Positions 50,591 through 59,062 of a stretch of 60,664 nt of DNA are shown here, piece by piece. Both the position numbers and the translations under genes were made by a program. Each line of letters opens with the position of its first letter. Position 1 is the stretch's first letter. The notes under the pieces are model-generated. The model saw only the letters and a program-made list of their open reading frames with translations, ran no database searches and was not told where the DNA came from. Source of the DNA: Actinomadura sp. NBRC 104425 (GTDB lineage: Bacteria > Actinomycetota > Actinomycetes > Streptosporangiales > Streptosporangiaceae); assembly GCF_030269545.1 (NCBI RefSeq), contig NZ_BSTN01000034.1, positions 1-60,664 on the forward strand, written 5' to 3'.

Positions 50591-51730
50591 TCACAGCCCC
50601 GCGCAAACCGCCAGCCGCTCCCGGTGCCAGCCGGGGTCGCCCAGGAACAGTTCCGAGGCCTTGGCCCTGCGGTAGTACAGATGGCAGTCGTGCTCCCAGG
50701 TGAACCCGATACCGCCATGGACGTGCAGCGACTCCTCGGCCGCGTACATGAACGCCTCCGAGCACACCGACTTGGCCAGGCTCGCGGCCGCGGCCAGCCG
50801 CCGGGCGTTCTCCTCCCCCGGAGCCGCCAGGTACTCGTCGGCGGCGGCGACGGCGATGGACGCCGCCGAGCGCGCCATCTCCACCTTCAGCAGCATGTCG
50901 ACCAGCGTGTGCTTGATCGCCTGGAAGCTGCCGATCGGACGGTCGAACTGGATGCGCTGCTTGGCGTAGGCGACGGCCTCGTCCAGGCAACGCTGGGCGC
51001 CGCCGACCTGCTCGGCGGCCAGCAGCGCCAGAGCCACGTCCAGCGCGGGCCGCAGCACCGCCTCCGCGCCCGAGTCCGGGCCGATCGGCCTGCCCGGGGC
51101 CGCCTCCAGCGTGACGGTGCCCAAGGGCCTGGTCAGGTCCAGTGTGGTGGACGCCTGGCAGCGTAGCCCGGGGGCGTCTCGCTCGACGGCGAACAGGCCC
51201 AGGCCGGCGCCAGTTCGGGCCGGCACCAGCAGGATGTCGGTGCCGACCGCGTCCACGGCGAAGGAGGCGCTCCCGGACAGCCGCCAGCCGCCCCCGGCCG
51301 GCACGGCGGACACGGCCGCGGTCTCCACGTCCCACGATCCGTCGCCGTCACAGCAGGCCAACGTCGCGGTCGCGTTTCCGCCGGCGATACGGGCCAGCAG
51401 TTCCCCGGCGAGGGCGTCCCCGTCGCTGAGCAGCAGGGCCGGCGTGGCCAGCGCCACGGTGGACAGGAACGGCACCGGAGCCAGGAAGCGGCCCAGTTCC
51501 TCGGCCACCACCGCAAGGTCGGCCAGGCGCGCCCCCGCCCCGCCGTGTTCTTCAGGGACGATCAGCCCGGCCACGCCGACCTCGGCGCCCAGCAGATGCC
51601 ACAGCTTGCCGTCGTACGGCTCGCTCGTGCCGGGCTCACCCACCAGATACGGCCGGGGCCCCTCCCCGCGCTCCAGGCAGCGCCGCACCGCCTCGCGCAG
51701 TTCCCGCCGTTCCACGCTCATCTCGGTCAT
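50591..51730 (-). CDS. Acyl-CoA dehydrogenase, second-subunit type
   Basis: A 379-residue FadE-like protein. LIVPEEHGGAGARLADLAVV, YAKQRIQFDRPIGSFQAIKH and ESLHVHGGIGFTWEHDCHLY are typical; the last block replaces the DEIQRNIIAERVLG ending of standard subunits. The FAD/CoA block of the mid-domain (SEPDAGSD) is missing; the region reads CCDGDGSWDVETAAV. Such proteins pair with a standard subunit in alpha2beta2 dehydrogenases (ChsE1-ChsE2 type). The partner could be 45626 or 57893. Its ATG overlaps the MaoC-type stop by 4 bases. Confidence 0.85.
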   Translation of the reverse strand: MTEMSVERRELREAVRRCLERGEGPRPYLVGEPGTSEPYDGKLWHLLGAEVGVAGLIVPEEHGGAGARLADLAVVAEELGRFLAPVPFLSTVALATPALLLSDGDALAGELLARIAGGNATATLACCDGDGSWDVETAAVSAVPAGGGWRLSGSASFAVDAVGTDILLVPARTGAGLGLFAVERDAPGLRCQASTTLDLTRPLGTVTLEAAPGRPIGPDSGAEAVLRPALDVALALLAAEQVGGAQRCLDEAVAYAKQRIQFDRPIGSFQAIKHTLVDMLLKVEMARSAASIAVAAADEYLAAPGEENARRLAAAASLAKSVCSEAFMYAAEESLHVHGGIGFTWEHDCHLYYRRAKASELFLGDPGWHRERLAVCAGL

Positions 51731-52950
51731 GACGCGCTCCGGGCCCTGCGGGCTGCCGGCGACGGCCCGCCCTGGCGGCTCGGCAGCGCGACGACGGCGC
51801 TGCCCGGCATCACGTCATCGCCGCGCTGGTTGCGGGCGAAGGTCTGCACGTGCACCACGTGCTCGCCGTCGGCGTCGATCTCCTTGCCGGTCACCACACC
51901 GCCGAGTTCGATCACATCGGACAGGTACACGAAGCCGCGGTACTGGGCGGAGATGTGCTTGACCCAGCCGGAGTCGCCGATCCAGTGCGTCATCAGCTGA
52001 ATCTGCCAGCACTGCCGCTGGAAGCCCACGTCATACTGATAGGGCACGCCCATGGCGTTGGCGGCGGCCTGGTTGTAGTGCACCGCGTAGATCGGCTCCT
52101 TGGCCCCCGTCTCCGGGTCGCGGAACGACCATGCGGGATGCGCGGCGTAGTCGGCGAGCGAGGCGGCGTGCGCCTTCAGCCGCGGGATCGGGGTGCCGCC
52201 GCCGGCGATGAAGGCCACCTCGTCGGTCAGCCCGATCGGCCCCTTGGTCAGCGTGTCCACCGGGTCGCCGACCGAGACGTCCTCCCACCAGCGAGGCTCG
52301 GCACCACGCGGTTTCTCCGCCAGCACCCGCTCCTCGATCTCGGCCAGCTCCTCCGGCGTCCACGGGTGCGGGACGGTCAGCGGCTTGCGCGTCTTGCTCT
52401 TGCCGCGTGCGCTGGCCCGCTCGTAGTTGACCACCTGCCAGCGGATTTCGGCGACCTTCTCGCCGTGCTGGTTGACGTAGGTGTTGGTGAAGTGGTCGGT
52501 GACCATCCGGCCGGCGAACTTGGAGGGCCTGGGCCCGGTGAACCCGTCGTAGCGGCACTTGGCGGTGATGGTGTCATACCAGTAGATCGGTGCGAGCATG
52601 TCCATGTCGGTGCACGAGTGGAACGCACCAAGGCCGGGCCAACCGAACTGGATGCCCGAAAAGCAGCCGATCACGAACGAGGGCGGCGCCACCGGCCCCC
52701 CGTAGTCGGAGCGCCGGCCGCGTTCGGCGTCGGTCCACAGCGGGTTGATGTCACCGATGCCGCCGGCGAACTTGGCCACCGCGATCCGCGTGGCCTCCTC
52801 GTTGTTGACCGAGTGGTCGATGCGCAGGTCGATGCCGACCTTGGCGCGCATCGAGGCGATCATCGCCTCGTCGATCACCGCCTCCGGCATGCGGGCCTCG
52901 GCGGTCCGTGCGCCGTCTGCGGGCCTGTCCTCAGAGGCCGTGGTGGTCAC
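51727..52950 (-). CDS. MaoC/FAS1-like dehydratase (double hot-dog)
   Basis: A 407-residue protein. The N-terminal half (NNEEATRIAVAKFAGGIGDI with NPLWTD and PPSFVIGCFSGIQFG) is a hot-dog with a DINPLW version of the hydratase motif; the C-terminal half (VHYNQAAANAMGVPYQYDVG, QIQLMTHWIGDSGWVKHISA) is another. It fits FAS1-like dehydratase domain proteins that hydrate enoyl-CoA, although the His of the NPLH motif is Trp. GTG 52950 overlaps the SDR stop. Second gene of an SDR-MaoC-FadE operon. Confidence 0.8.
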   Translation of the reverse strand: MTTTASEDRPADGARTAEARMPEAVIDEAMIASMRAKVGIDLRIDHSVNNEEATRIAVAKFAGGIGDINPLWTDAERGRRSDYGGPVAPPSFVIGCFSGIQFGWPGLGAFHSCTDMDMLAPIYWYDTITAKCRYDGFTGPRPSKFAGRMVTDHFTNTYVNQHGEKVAEIRWQVVNYERASARGKSKTRKPLTVPHPWTPEELAEIEERVLAEKPRGAEPRWWEDVSVGDPVDTLTKGPIGLTDEVAFIAGGGTPIPRLKAHAASLADYAAHPAWSFRDPETGAKEPIYAVHYNQAAANAMGVPYQYDVGFQRQCWQIQLMTHWIGDSGWVKHISAQYRGFVYLSDVIELGGVVTGKEIDADGEHVVHVQTFARNQRGDDVMPGSAVVALPSRQGGPSPAARRARSAS

Positions 52951-53864
52951 TTGGCCCCCTTGCCCGGGTTGGCCGTCCACTTCTGGCCCTGCGGGACCCC
53001 GGCGTCAGCGACCGCCTTCTCCAGGCCGGCGACCGTCCAGCGGCCCTCGGTCTGCAGCTTCCAGTCCGGGTCGCGCTCCCAGGGCCGGACCCGCTGCACC
53101 CGGCTGCCCCCGGCGATGAACACCTCACCGGTGATCTGGCAGGACGGGCCGGCCAGGTAGGCGACGAACGGGGAGACGTTGGCCGGATCCCAGCGGTCGA
53201 AGGCGCCCTCCTTGGCCGCCAGGGCGTCGCCGAAGGCGCCCTCGGTGAGCCGGGTGCGGGCCTGCGGCAGGATCGCGTTGACCCGCACTCCGTAGCGGCC
53301 GAGCTCCTTGGCGGCCACCTGGGTGAGCGAGGCCACCCCCGCCTTGGCCGCGGCGTAGTTGGCCTGCCCGGGGTTGCCGAACACGCCGGACTCGCTGGAG
53401 GTGTTGATCACCGAGGCGCTGACCTGCCGGCCGGCCTTGCTCTGCTCCCTCCAGTACCGGCCGGCCGCCCGCGTCACCAGGAAGGTGCCGCGCAGGTTCA
53501 CCCGGACCACCAGGTCCCAGTCCTCGTCGCTGATGTTGACCAGCACCCGGTCGCGCAGGATGCCGGCGTTGTTGACCACGATGTCCAGACGGCCGAACTC
53601 GCTGAGGGCGGTGTCGATGATGCGCTGCGCGCCCACCGAGTCGGCCACGTCGTCGGTGTTGGCCACCGCCCTGCCGCCGGCGGCGCGGATCTCGGCCGCC
53701 ACCTGCTCGGCCGGGGCGCTTTCGGCACCGGTGCCGTCCGGGGCGCCGCCCAGGTCGTTGACCACGACCGCGGCGCCTTCGGACGCCAGCAGCAGGGCAT
53801 GTTCACGACCGATGCCTCGGCCGGCGCCCGTCACCACGGCGACCAACTGATCCAGACTTCCCAT
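52947..53864 (-). CDS. SDR, 3-hydroxyacyl-CoA dehydrogenase type (MFE-2-like)
   Basis: A 305-residue protein. AVVTGAGRGIGREHALLLAS and VVVNDLGGAPDGTGAESAPA are marks of the D-3-hydroxyacyl-CoA dehydrogenase part of multifunctional enzyme 2; LDIVVNNAGILRDR, SVINTSSESGVFGNPGQANY and AAAKAG give the catalytic residues. It oxidises (R)-3-hydroxyacyl-CoA made by a MaoC hydratase, and the next gene encodes such a protein, 4-base overlapped. The start at ATG 53864 follows GGGAGC. Confidence 0.9.
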   Translation of the reverse strand: MGSLDQLVAVVTGAGRGIGREHALLLASEGAAVVVNDLGGAPDGTGAESAPAEQVAAEIRAAGGRAVANTDDVADSVGAQRIIDTALSEFGRLDIVVNNAGILRDRVLVNISDEDWDLVVRVNLRGTFLVTRAAGRYWREQSKAGRQVSASVINTSSESGVFGNPGQANYAAAKAGVASLTQVAAKELGRYGVRVNAILPQARTRLTEGAFGDALAAKEGAFDRWDPANVSPFVAYLAGPSCQITGEVFIAGGSRVQRVRPWERDPDWKLQTEGRWTVAGLEKAVADAGVPQGQKWTANPGKGAK

Positions 53865-54042
53865 GCCTGCTCCCAGATGTCGTAGTGGATCGTTCACCGT
53901 CGGCCGGCCTCGTCCCTCGTCGCGACAGCCGCTTGGGCCGCCTCGTCACGTCTTGGTCACCACCGGTGCGAGACGGTGCCGTTCCGGTTCCAGCCGGCTC
54001 CGACCGACGAACCTTGCAGGGCAGTTTATTCGTGGTATAGAT

Positions 54043-54058
54043 ATTTGTCCACTAGACC
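54043..54058. promoter_or_regulatory. Weak operator-like motif between SDR and MarR genes
   Basis: ATTTGT-CCAC-TAGACC; only the right half is close to the consensus. It lies 179 bases from the SDR start and 210 bases from the MarR start. Confidence 0.3.
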
Positions 54059-54267
54059 TTCTGTCCGGCTTGGCCTCCGGACCGAGCAGCTGCGGCCTCT
54101 CGTTTTCCGGCTTCCTGTGGCGTCTTCAACCATGAAGGAGGCCCGCACCCTTCAAGTCCGGACATCGAGCGCGCCGTGACCTCCTGTAGGCCTTCGCAGG
54201 TAATGTCGCGGCCTAAAATGTTGATCTCACGGTTCACCGTGTCCGACGGCAACGAACGGGAGCGGTA

Positions 54268-54822
54268 ATGGCAGCGAACAGGAAAAACGGCGCCGACAAC
54301 GGCACGCCGCCGGCGGACCCGGTGGACTGGGCACGCCACTTCTGGCGGCGGCATCAGCTCGGCGGTTCGGAGGACGCGTTCATCGCCATGAGCTCGGTGC
54401 TGCGCTTCCAACGGCTCCTGGTCGACGCGGTCGAGAAGGAGCTGCGCAAGCACGAGCTGAACATCACGGACTACATGTTCCTGATGACCCTGCAGCTGAG
54501 CGAGACGGGCACCCGGCTGATCAGCCATCTGGCCCGCAGCCTGCTCGTCCACGCCACCACCGCCACGCTGGCGACCGACCGGCTGGAGGGCCGCAAGCTC
54601 ATCGCGCGCAGCCCGCACCCGACGGACCGGCGCGCCACGATGGTCACCATCACCAAGGCCGGCCGAGAGCTGGCCACCGCGGCCACCGAGTCCCTGCGCG
54701 GCATCAACTTCGGGTTCTACGGCAACACCGAGGAGGACCAGCGGGAGCTCACCGAGATCCTGGCGCGCATGCGCCGTATCGTCGGCGACGCCGATACCCC
54801 CATCAAGACCCCGCGGTCCTGA
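54268..54822 (+). CDS. MarR-family transcriptional regulator
   Basis: A 184-residue dimeric winged-helix repressor. After an N-terminal helical part (VLRFQRLLVDAVEKELRKHE) come LNITDYMFLMTLQLSETGTR, the recognition region LISHLARSLLVHATTATLAT and the wing LEGRKLIARSPHPTDRRATM with the DxRxx motif typical of MarR. The small-molecule signal is probably a CoA or acid intermediate, as for many catabolic MarR proteins. With the winged-helix protein at 49615 it is one of only two regulator-like genes seen; the 16-bp palindromes before most operons are of the size MarR dimers bind. The link is inference. Confidence 0.88.
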   Translation: MAANRKNGADNGTPPADPVDWARHFWRRHQLGGSEDAFIAMSSVLRFQRLLVDAVEKELRKHELNITDYMFLMTLQLSETGTRLISHLARSLLVHATTATLATDRLEGRKLIARSPHPTDRRATMVTITKAGRELATAATESLRGINFGFYGNTEEDQRELTEILARMRRIVGDADTPIKTPRS

Positions 54823-54951
54823 GACCGGCGCGCCCGTCGCGGCCCGTTCCGCAGTCCTGCGGCGGGCCGGGCCGGTTCGGGTGCGCCCGCCGGGCACCGG
54901 CCTCGGGCCGGAGCGCCGCGGGTCGTCACCGTCGCCGGACCGGCCCGGCCG

Positions 54952-56181
54952 TCAGATCCGCTCGATGACGGTGGCGGTGCCCATGCCGCCGCCGGTGCAC
55001 ATCGTCACCAGCGCGGTGCCCAGGTCACGGCGCTCCAGTTCGTCCAGAGCGATCTGCAGCAACATCGGCCCGGTGGCGCCGATGGGATGGCCGAGCGCGA
55101 TGGCGCCGCCGTTGACGTTGACCCTGTCCGCATCGATGCCGAGGTCGGCGATGACCTTGAGCGGGATCGCGGCGAACGCCTCATTGATCTCCCACAGGTC
55201 GATGTCCCCCACCGTCATGCCGGCCTGCTTGAGGGCGGCCCGCGAGGCCGGGGTCGGCGCGGTCAGCATGATCACCGGATCGGCACCCGCGACCGTGGCG
55301 GCCCGGATCCGGGCCCGGGGCCGCAGCCCATGGGCCCGCGCGTAGTCGGGCGAGGCCAGCAGCAGCGCGCTCGCGCCGTCGACCACGCCCGAGGAGTTCC
55401 CGGCGTGATGCACGTGCCGGACCTCGGTGATCTCCGGATAGCGCCGGACGCACTGCTCGTCCCACGACAGCCCCTCCGGCTCGCGGACCTTGGCGCCCGC
55501 CCTGGCGAACGCCGGCTCCAGCGCGGCGAGGGACTCCAGGGTGGTCTGCGGGCGGGGGTGCTCGTCGTGGTCGAGCAGGACCTTGCCGTCCTGGTCACAG
55601 ATCGCGACGATGCTGCGCTCGAACCTGCCCTCGGCGATGGCCTCGGCCGCGCGCTGCTGGCTGCGCAGCGCGAAGGCGTCCACGTCGGCGCGGGTGAAAC
55701 CCTCGATCGTGGCGATGAGATCGGCCGCGATGCCCTGCGGGACGAGCGGGTAGGCCGCGCGCAGCGCGGGGTTGCCGCCGTCGAGCAGTGGGCCGCCGCG
55801 CCGCGGCTGGTAGCGCGACATCGACTCCACGCCGCCGGCCACGACGAGCCGCTGCCATCCGGCGGCCACCTGGGCCGCGGCGAACGTCACGGCCTGCTGG
55901 CCGGAGCCGCAGAACCGGTTGAGGCTCACCCCGGGGATTTCGACCGGCCAGCCGGCGGCCAGCACGGCGAGCCGGGCGATGTCATCGCCGTGGTCGTCCC
56001 GCTGGTCGCCGTTACCGACGACGACATCGTCCACATCACCGAGGGTGATGCCGGTCCGCTCGGCCAGCGCGCGCAGCACCTGCGCCAGCAGCTCCTGGGG
56101 GTGCACGCCGTGCAGGGCGCCAGACGGCTTCCCCTTGCCGCGCGGGCTGCGCACCCCGTCGATGATCCATGCCTCGGACAC
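54952..56181 (-). CDS. Thiolase (acetyl-CoA acyltransferase)
   Basis: A 409-residue enzyme from GTG 56181, behind GAGGAGTGGC. Active-site parts: NRFCGSGQQAVTFAAAQVAA with the nucleophilic Cys, VNVNGGAIALGHPIGATGPM with His, and LVTMCTGGGMGTATVIERI with the second Cys. EGLSWDEQCVRRYPEITEVR and HAGNSSGVVDGASALLLASP are standard for FadA-type enzymes. It cleaves 3-oxoacyl-CoA to acetyl- or propionyl-CoA and a shorter acyl-CoA. Divergent from the DUF35 operon, sharing an operator-like palindrome. Confidence 0.92.
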   Translation of the reverse strand: MSEAWIIDGVRSPRGKGKPSGALHGVHPQELLAQVLRALAERTGITLGDVDDVVVGNGDQRDDHGDDIARLAVLAAGWPVEIPGVSLNRFCGSGQQAVTFAAAQVAAGWQRLVVAGGVESMSRYQPRRGGPLLDGGNPALRAAYPLVPQGIAADLIATIEGFTRADVDAFALRSQQRAAEAIAEGRFERSIVAICDQDGKVLLDHDEHPRPQTTLESLAALEPAFARAGAKVREPEGLSWDEQCVRRYPEITEVRHVHHAGNSSGVVDGASALLLASPDYARAHGLRPRARIRAATVAGADPVIMLTAPTPASRAALKQAGMTVGDIDLWEINEAFAAIPLKVIADLGIDADRVNVNGGAIALGHPIGATGPMLLQIALDELERRDLGTALVTMCTGGGMGTATVIERI

Positions 56182-56210
56182 GCCACTCCTCACAGTCGCC
56201 AACGATAGAT

Positions 56211-56226
56211 ACTCTAGTAATATACT
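56211..56226. promoter_or_regulatory. Operator-like palindrome in a divergent promoter
   Basis: ACTCTA-GTAA-TATACT: left half perfect, right half 4 of 6; nearly the same as 24738. It is 30 bases from the thiolase start and 73 bases from the DUF35 start. Confidence 0.62.
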
Positions 56227-56298
56227 GTCCATGAATCGAGTGTTTGTCGGGTGGCCGCACCCGGCGGACACCAACCACTGCAGATCGGAAGGGCGAGG

Positions 56299-56691
56299 AT
56301 GCCGCAACAGATTCCGGTCGTCGACTACCTGGAACTCGGCGACCGACCCCACCTGCGGGCCCGGGAGTGCACCGCGTGCGGTGCCCTGTACTTCGATCGC
56401 CGCAACGCGTGCGCCAAGTGCTTCGGGACCGAGTTCACCGCCCGGGCGCTGTCGAACCACGGCCGGCTGCGCGCCTTCACCTTCGTGCACCGGGTGAAGA
56501 GGCCCTTCGTGTCGGCGATCGTCGAACTGGACGGTGGCGGCGTGGTGAAGGCCAACCTGCTGGGCGTCGAAGATCCCGAGCAGATCACCCCCCGGCTGCC
56601 GGTGGTACTGGAGACCTATGCCGTGGGCACCGACGACGAGGGCACCGAGGCGATCGCTTTCGGCTACCGCCCGCAGGGAGGCGAGAAGTGA
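56299..56691 (+). CDS. DUF35 Zn-ribbon/OB-fold acyl-CoA-binding protein
   Basis: A 130-residue protein. RECTACGALYFDRRNACAKC is a C-x2-C...C-x2-C zinc ribbon; VHRVKRPFVSAIVELDGGGV starts the OB barrel. DUF35 proteins stabilise and bind acyl-CoA for the thiolase-like enzyme encoded beside them (as with ChsH2 and Ltp2 or HMG-CoA synthase/thiolase complexes). The stop overlaps the GTG start of the next gene by 4 bases. Confidence 0.88.
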   Translation: MPQQIPVVDYLELGDRPHLRARECTACGALYFDRRNACAKCFGTEFTARALSNHGRLRAFTFVHRVKRPFVSAIVELDGGGVVKANLLGVEDPEQITPRLPVVLETYAVGTDDEGTEAIAFGYRPQGGEK

Positions 56692-57896
56692 GCAGCGGCG
56701 ACGTGTGGATCATCGGCGCGGCGATGACGCCCTTCGGCCGTTTCGCTGACAAGGACCTGCTCGACCTGGCCAGCGAGGCCGCCATGGGCGCGCTCGCGGA
56801 CGCCGACACCAGCATGGCCGACATCGGGATCCTGGCGATGGGCAACGTCTATGAGGCCAACTCCCACAACGGCCAGCGGCTGCAAAAGCAGATCGGCCAG
56901 ACCGGCATCCCGGTCTACAACGTGGTCAACGCCTGCGCCACCGGCGCCACCGCGGTGCGCGTGGTGATGATGTCCATCGCCGCCGGGGAGTGCGACAGCG
57001 GCCTGGCCGTCGGCGTGGAGAAGATGGGCAAGATGGGCATGCTCGGCGGCGCCGCCAAGCCCCGCCCGGACAAGAAGGTCTACCAGCCCAAGGGCCGCTA
57101 CGGCTCGGTGCTCAAGACCGAGGGCGTGCTGGGCACCGGGCTCATGCCCGGGGTGTTCGCCATGGCCGGCATGGAGTACGCGCTGGAGCACGGCGTGACC
57201 GCCACCCACTTCGCCAAGGTGGCGCAGAAGAACCACGCCCACTCCACGCTCAACCCGCTGGCCCAGTACCAGAAGGAGTTCTCCCTGGAGGAGATCCTCT
57301 CCGCCGAGATGATCTCCTACCCCAACACCCTGCCGATGTGCTGCCCCACCGGTGATGGGGCGGCCGCCGTGGTGCTGGTCTCCGACGCCAAGCTGAAGAC
57401 CCTCGACCCCGATGTGCGGCGGCGGGCGGTCAAGATCTCCGCCTCGGTGATGACCTCCGACCCCTGGAGCAAGTCCGGCCAGGTCCAGCCCGACGTCAAC
57501 ACCCTGACCCGGCAGGCCGCCGACATGGCTTACGAGAAGGCCGGCATCGGCCCGCAGGACCTGGACCTGGTGGAGCTGCACGACTGCTTCGCCACCGCCG
57601 AGCTGCTGCACTACGACAACCTGCGGCTGTGCCCGCCGGGCGGTGCCGGCGACTTCATCGACTCCGGCGCCCCCTGGCGCGACGGGAGCATTCCGGTCAA
57701 CGTCTCCGGCGGCCTGCTGTCCAAGGGGCACCCGCTGGGCGCCACCGGCGTCGCAAACATCTACGAGGTCGTCACCCATCTGCGCGGCGAGGCCGGCGCC
57801 CGCCAGATCCCCGGCGCCAAGGTCGGCCTGACCCACGTCATCGGGCTCGCCTCGGCCTGCGCCGTCCACATCCTGGAAGCGGGCGTGCGCCGATGA
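56688..57896 (+). CDS. Thiolase-like lipid-transfer protein (SCPx/Ltp type)
   Basis: A 402-residue protein. VWIIGAAMTPFGRFADKDLL, NVVNACATGATAVRVVMMSI with the active Cys, VELHDCFATAELLHYDNLRL and GGLLSKGHPLGATGVANIYE match the SCP-2-thiolase group. Some members are retro-aldolases (Ltp2) and lack the Cys; this one keeps it, so thiolysis of 3-oxoacyl-CoA with a branched or bulky chain is the better guess. It depends on the DUF35 protein for stability, judging by family knowledge and by the overlap of the genes. Confidence 0.88.
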   Translation: MSSGDVWIIGAAMTPFGRFADKDLLDLASEAAMGALADADTSMADIGILAMGNVYEANSHNGQRLQKQIGQTGIPVYNVVNACATGATAVRVVMMSIAAGECDSGLAVGVEKMGKMGMLGGAAKPRPDKKVYQPKGRYGSVLKTEGVLGTGLMPGVFAMAGMEYALEHGVTATHFAKVAQKNHAHSTLNPLAQYQKEFSLEEILSAEMISYPNTLPMCCPTGDGAAAVVLVSDAKLKTLDPDVRRRAVKISASVMTSDPWSKSGQVQPDVNTLTRQAADMAYEKAGIGPQDLDLVELHDCFATAELLHYDNLRLCPPGGAGDFIDSGAPWRDGSIPVNVSGGLLSKGHPLGATGVANIYEVVTHLRGEAGARQIPGAKVGLTHVIGLASACAVHILEAGVRR

Positions 57897-59059
57897 CGGT
57901 CGATCCCGAGGTCCGTGCCGTGCTCACCGGCGGCAAGCCGTCGGTGCCTGCCGTCCTGGAGCGGTTCCAGGCCTGGCTCGCCGAGCACGCCGACCGGCTG
58001 GAACGCTTCCGTGAACTGCCCACCGAGCCCGACCGCATGGTCGGCACGCTGATGGAGCTGCAGCGGCTGCTGTATGAGGCCGGCTGGATCCGGCTGGGCT
58101 GGCCCGAGGAGGTCGGCGGGCTGGGCGGGGCCGTGGCGGTGCGGGGCGTGGTGAGCGAGGAGCTCGCCGCGGCCGGATACCCGCCGCCTTTCTCCTTCGC
58201 CACCCAGGAGGTCCTCGGCCCGGCCGTTGCGCGCTTCGCCCCTCCGCAGCTGGCGGCGCAGGTGCTGCCGCGGCTGCTGCGCGGGGAGGAGACCTGGTGC
58301 CAGGGCTTCTCCGAGCCGGATGCGGGCAGCGACCTGGGCTCGCTGCGGATGCGCGCGGTGGACGAGGGCGACCACTGGCGGGTCAACGGCGAGAAGGTGT
58401 GGACCAGCTGGGCCCAGTACGCCGACCGGTGCCTGCTGCTGGCCCGCACCGGCACGCCCGAGTCGGCGCACCGCGGGATCACCGCGATGTTCGTGGACAT
58501 GAACACCCCCGGCATCACCGTCCGCCCGCTGGTGGCCATGACCGGCGAGGCCGACTTCTGCAGCCTGTTCTTCGACGACGTACTGGTGCCCAAGGACCGC
58601 ACGCTGGGCGAGGTCGGCGGCGGCTGGGCGGTCGCGATGTTCGTCCTCAGCTGTGAGCGCGGCGTCGCGGCCTGGCAGCGGCAGGCCTGGATGCGCTGGC
58701 GCCTGGAACGGCTGGTCGCCGAGGCGCCCGAGCTGGCCGACGCCCGGGCGGGCGAGGCGTTCGAGCTGGTGCACGCCCTGCGTCTGCTGTCCCGGCGGAC
58801 CCTGCGGTCGCTGTCGGACGGCCGCTCGCTGGGAGTGCTGCCGTCCTTCGACAAGCTGCTGATGTCCACCGCCGAGAAGTACCTGTTCGACGCCGCATTG
58901 GAGGCGCTGCCGAACACGCTGCTGTTCGGCGCGGACGGCCCGGCGCGGGACTGGCGCAGCGACTACCTGTACTCGCGCGCCGCCTCCATCTACGGCGGCG
59001 CCGCGGAAATCCAACGCAACATCATCGCCGAGCGCGTCCTCGGCCTGCCGAGGGAGTGA
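57893..59059 (+). CDS. Acyl-CoA dehydrogenase, standard subunit
   Basis: A 388-residue FadE. IRLGWPEEVGGLGGAVAVRG, WCQGFSEPDAGSDLGSLRMR, WRVNGEKVWTSWAQYADRCL and IYGGAAEIQRNIIAERVLGL show an intact FAD/CoA-binding subunit. The next gene encodes the other subunit type, so both probably form an alpha2beta2 dehydrogenase as in cholesterol side-chain degradation (ChsE1-ChsE2). Its ATG overlaps the thiolase stop by 4 bases. Confidence 0.9.
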   Translation: MTVDPEVRAVLTGGKPSVPAVLERFQAWLAEHADRLERFRELPTEPDRMVGTLMELQRLLYEAGWIRLGWPEEVGGLGGAVAVRGVVSEELAAAGYPPPFSFATQEVLGPAVARFAPPQLAAQVLPRLLRGEETWCQGFSEPDAGSDLGSLRMRAVDEGDHWRVNGEKVWTSWAQYADRCLLLARTGTPESAHRGITAMFVDMNTPGITVRPLVAMTGEADFCSLFFDDVLVPKDRTLGEVGGGWAVAMFVLSCERGVAAWQRQAWMRWRLERLVAEAPELADARAGEAFELVHALRLLSRRTLRSLSDGRSLGVLPSFDKLLMSTAEKYLFDAALEALPNTLLFGADGPARDWRSDYLYSRAASIYGGAAEIQRNIIAERVLGLPRE

Positions 59060-59062
59060 GAC

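Noticed and set aside
54268..54822. TetR-type regulator
   Set aside because: The recognition helix is followed by a winged DRR motif and the HTH is central rather than N-terminal, so MarR fits better.
8733..56226. The AT-rich motifs as simple -10 boxes
   Set aside because: A -10 box would be one hexamer with fixed orientation; these are two inverted hexamers with constant spacing, in either orientation and at divergent promoters. Overlap with promoters remains possible.
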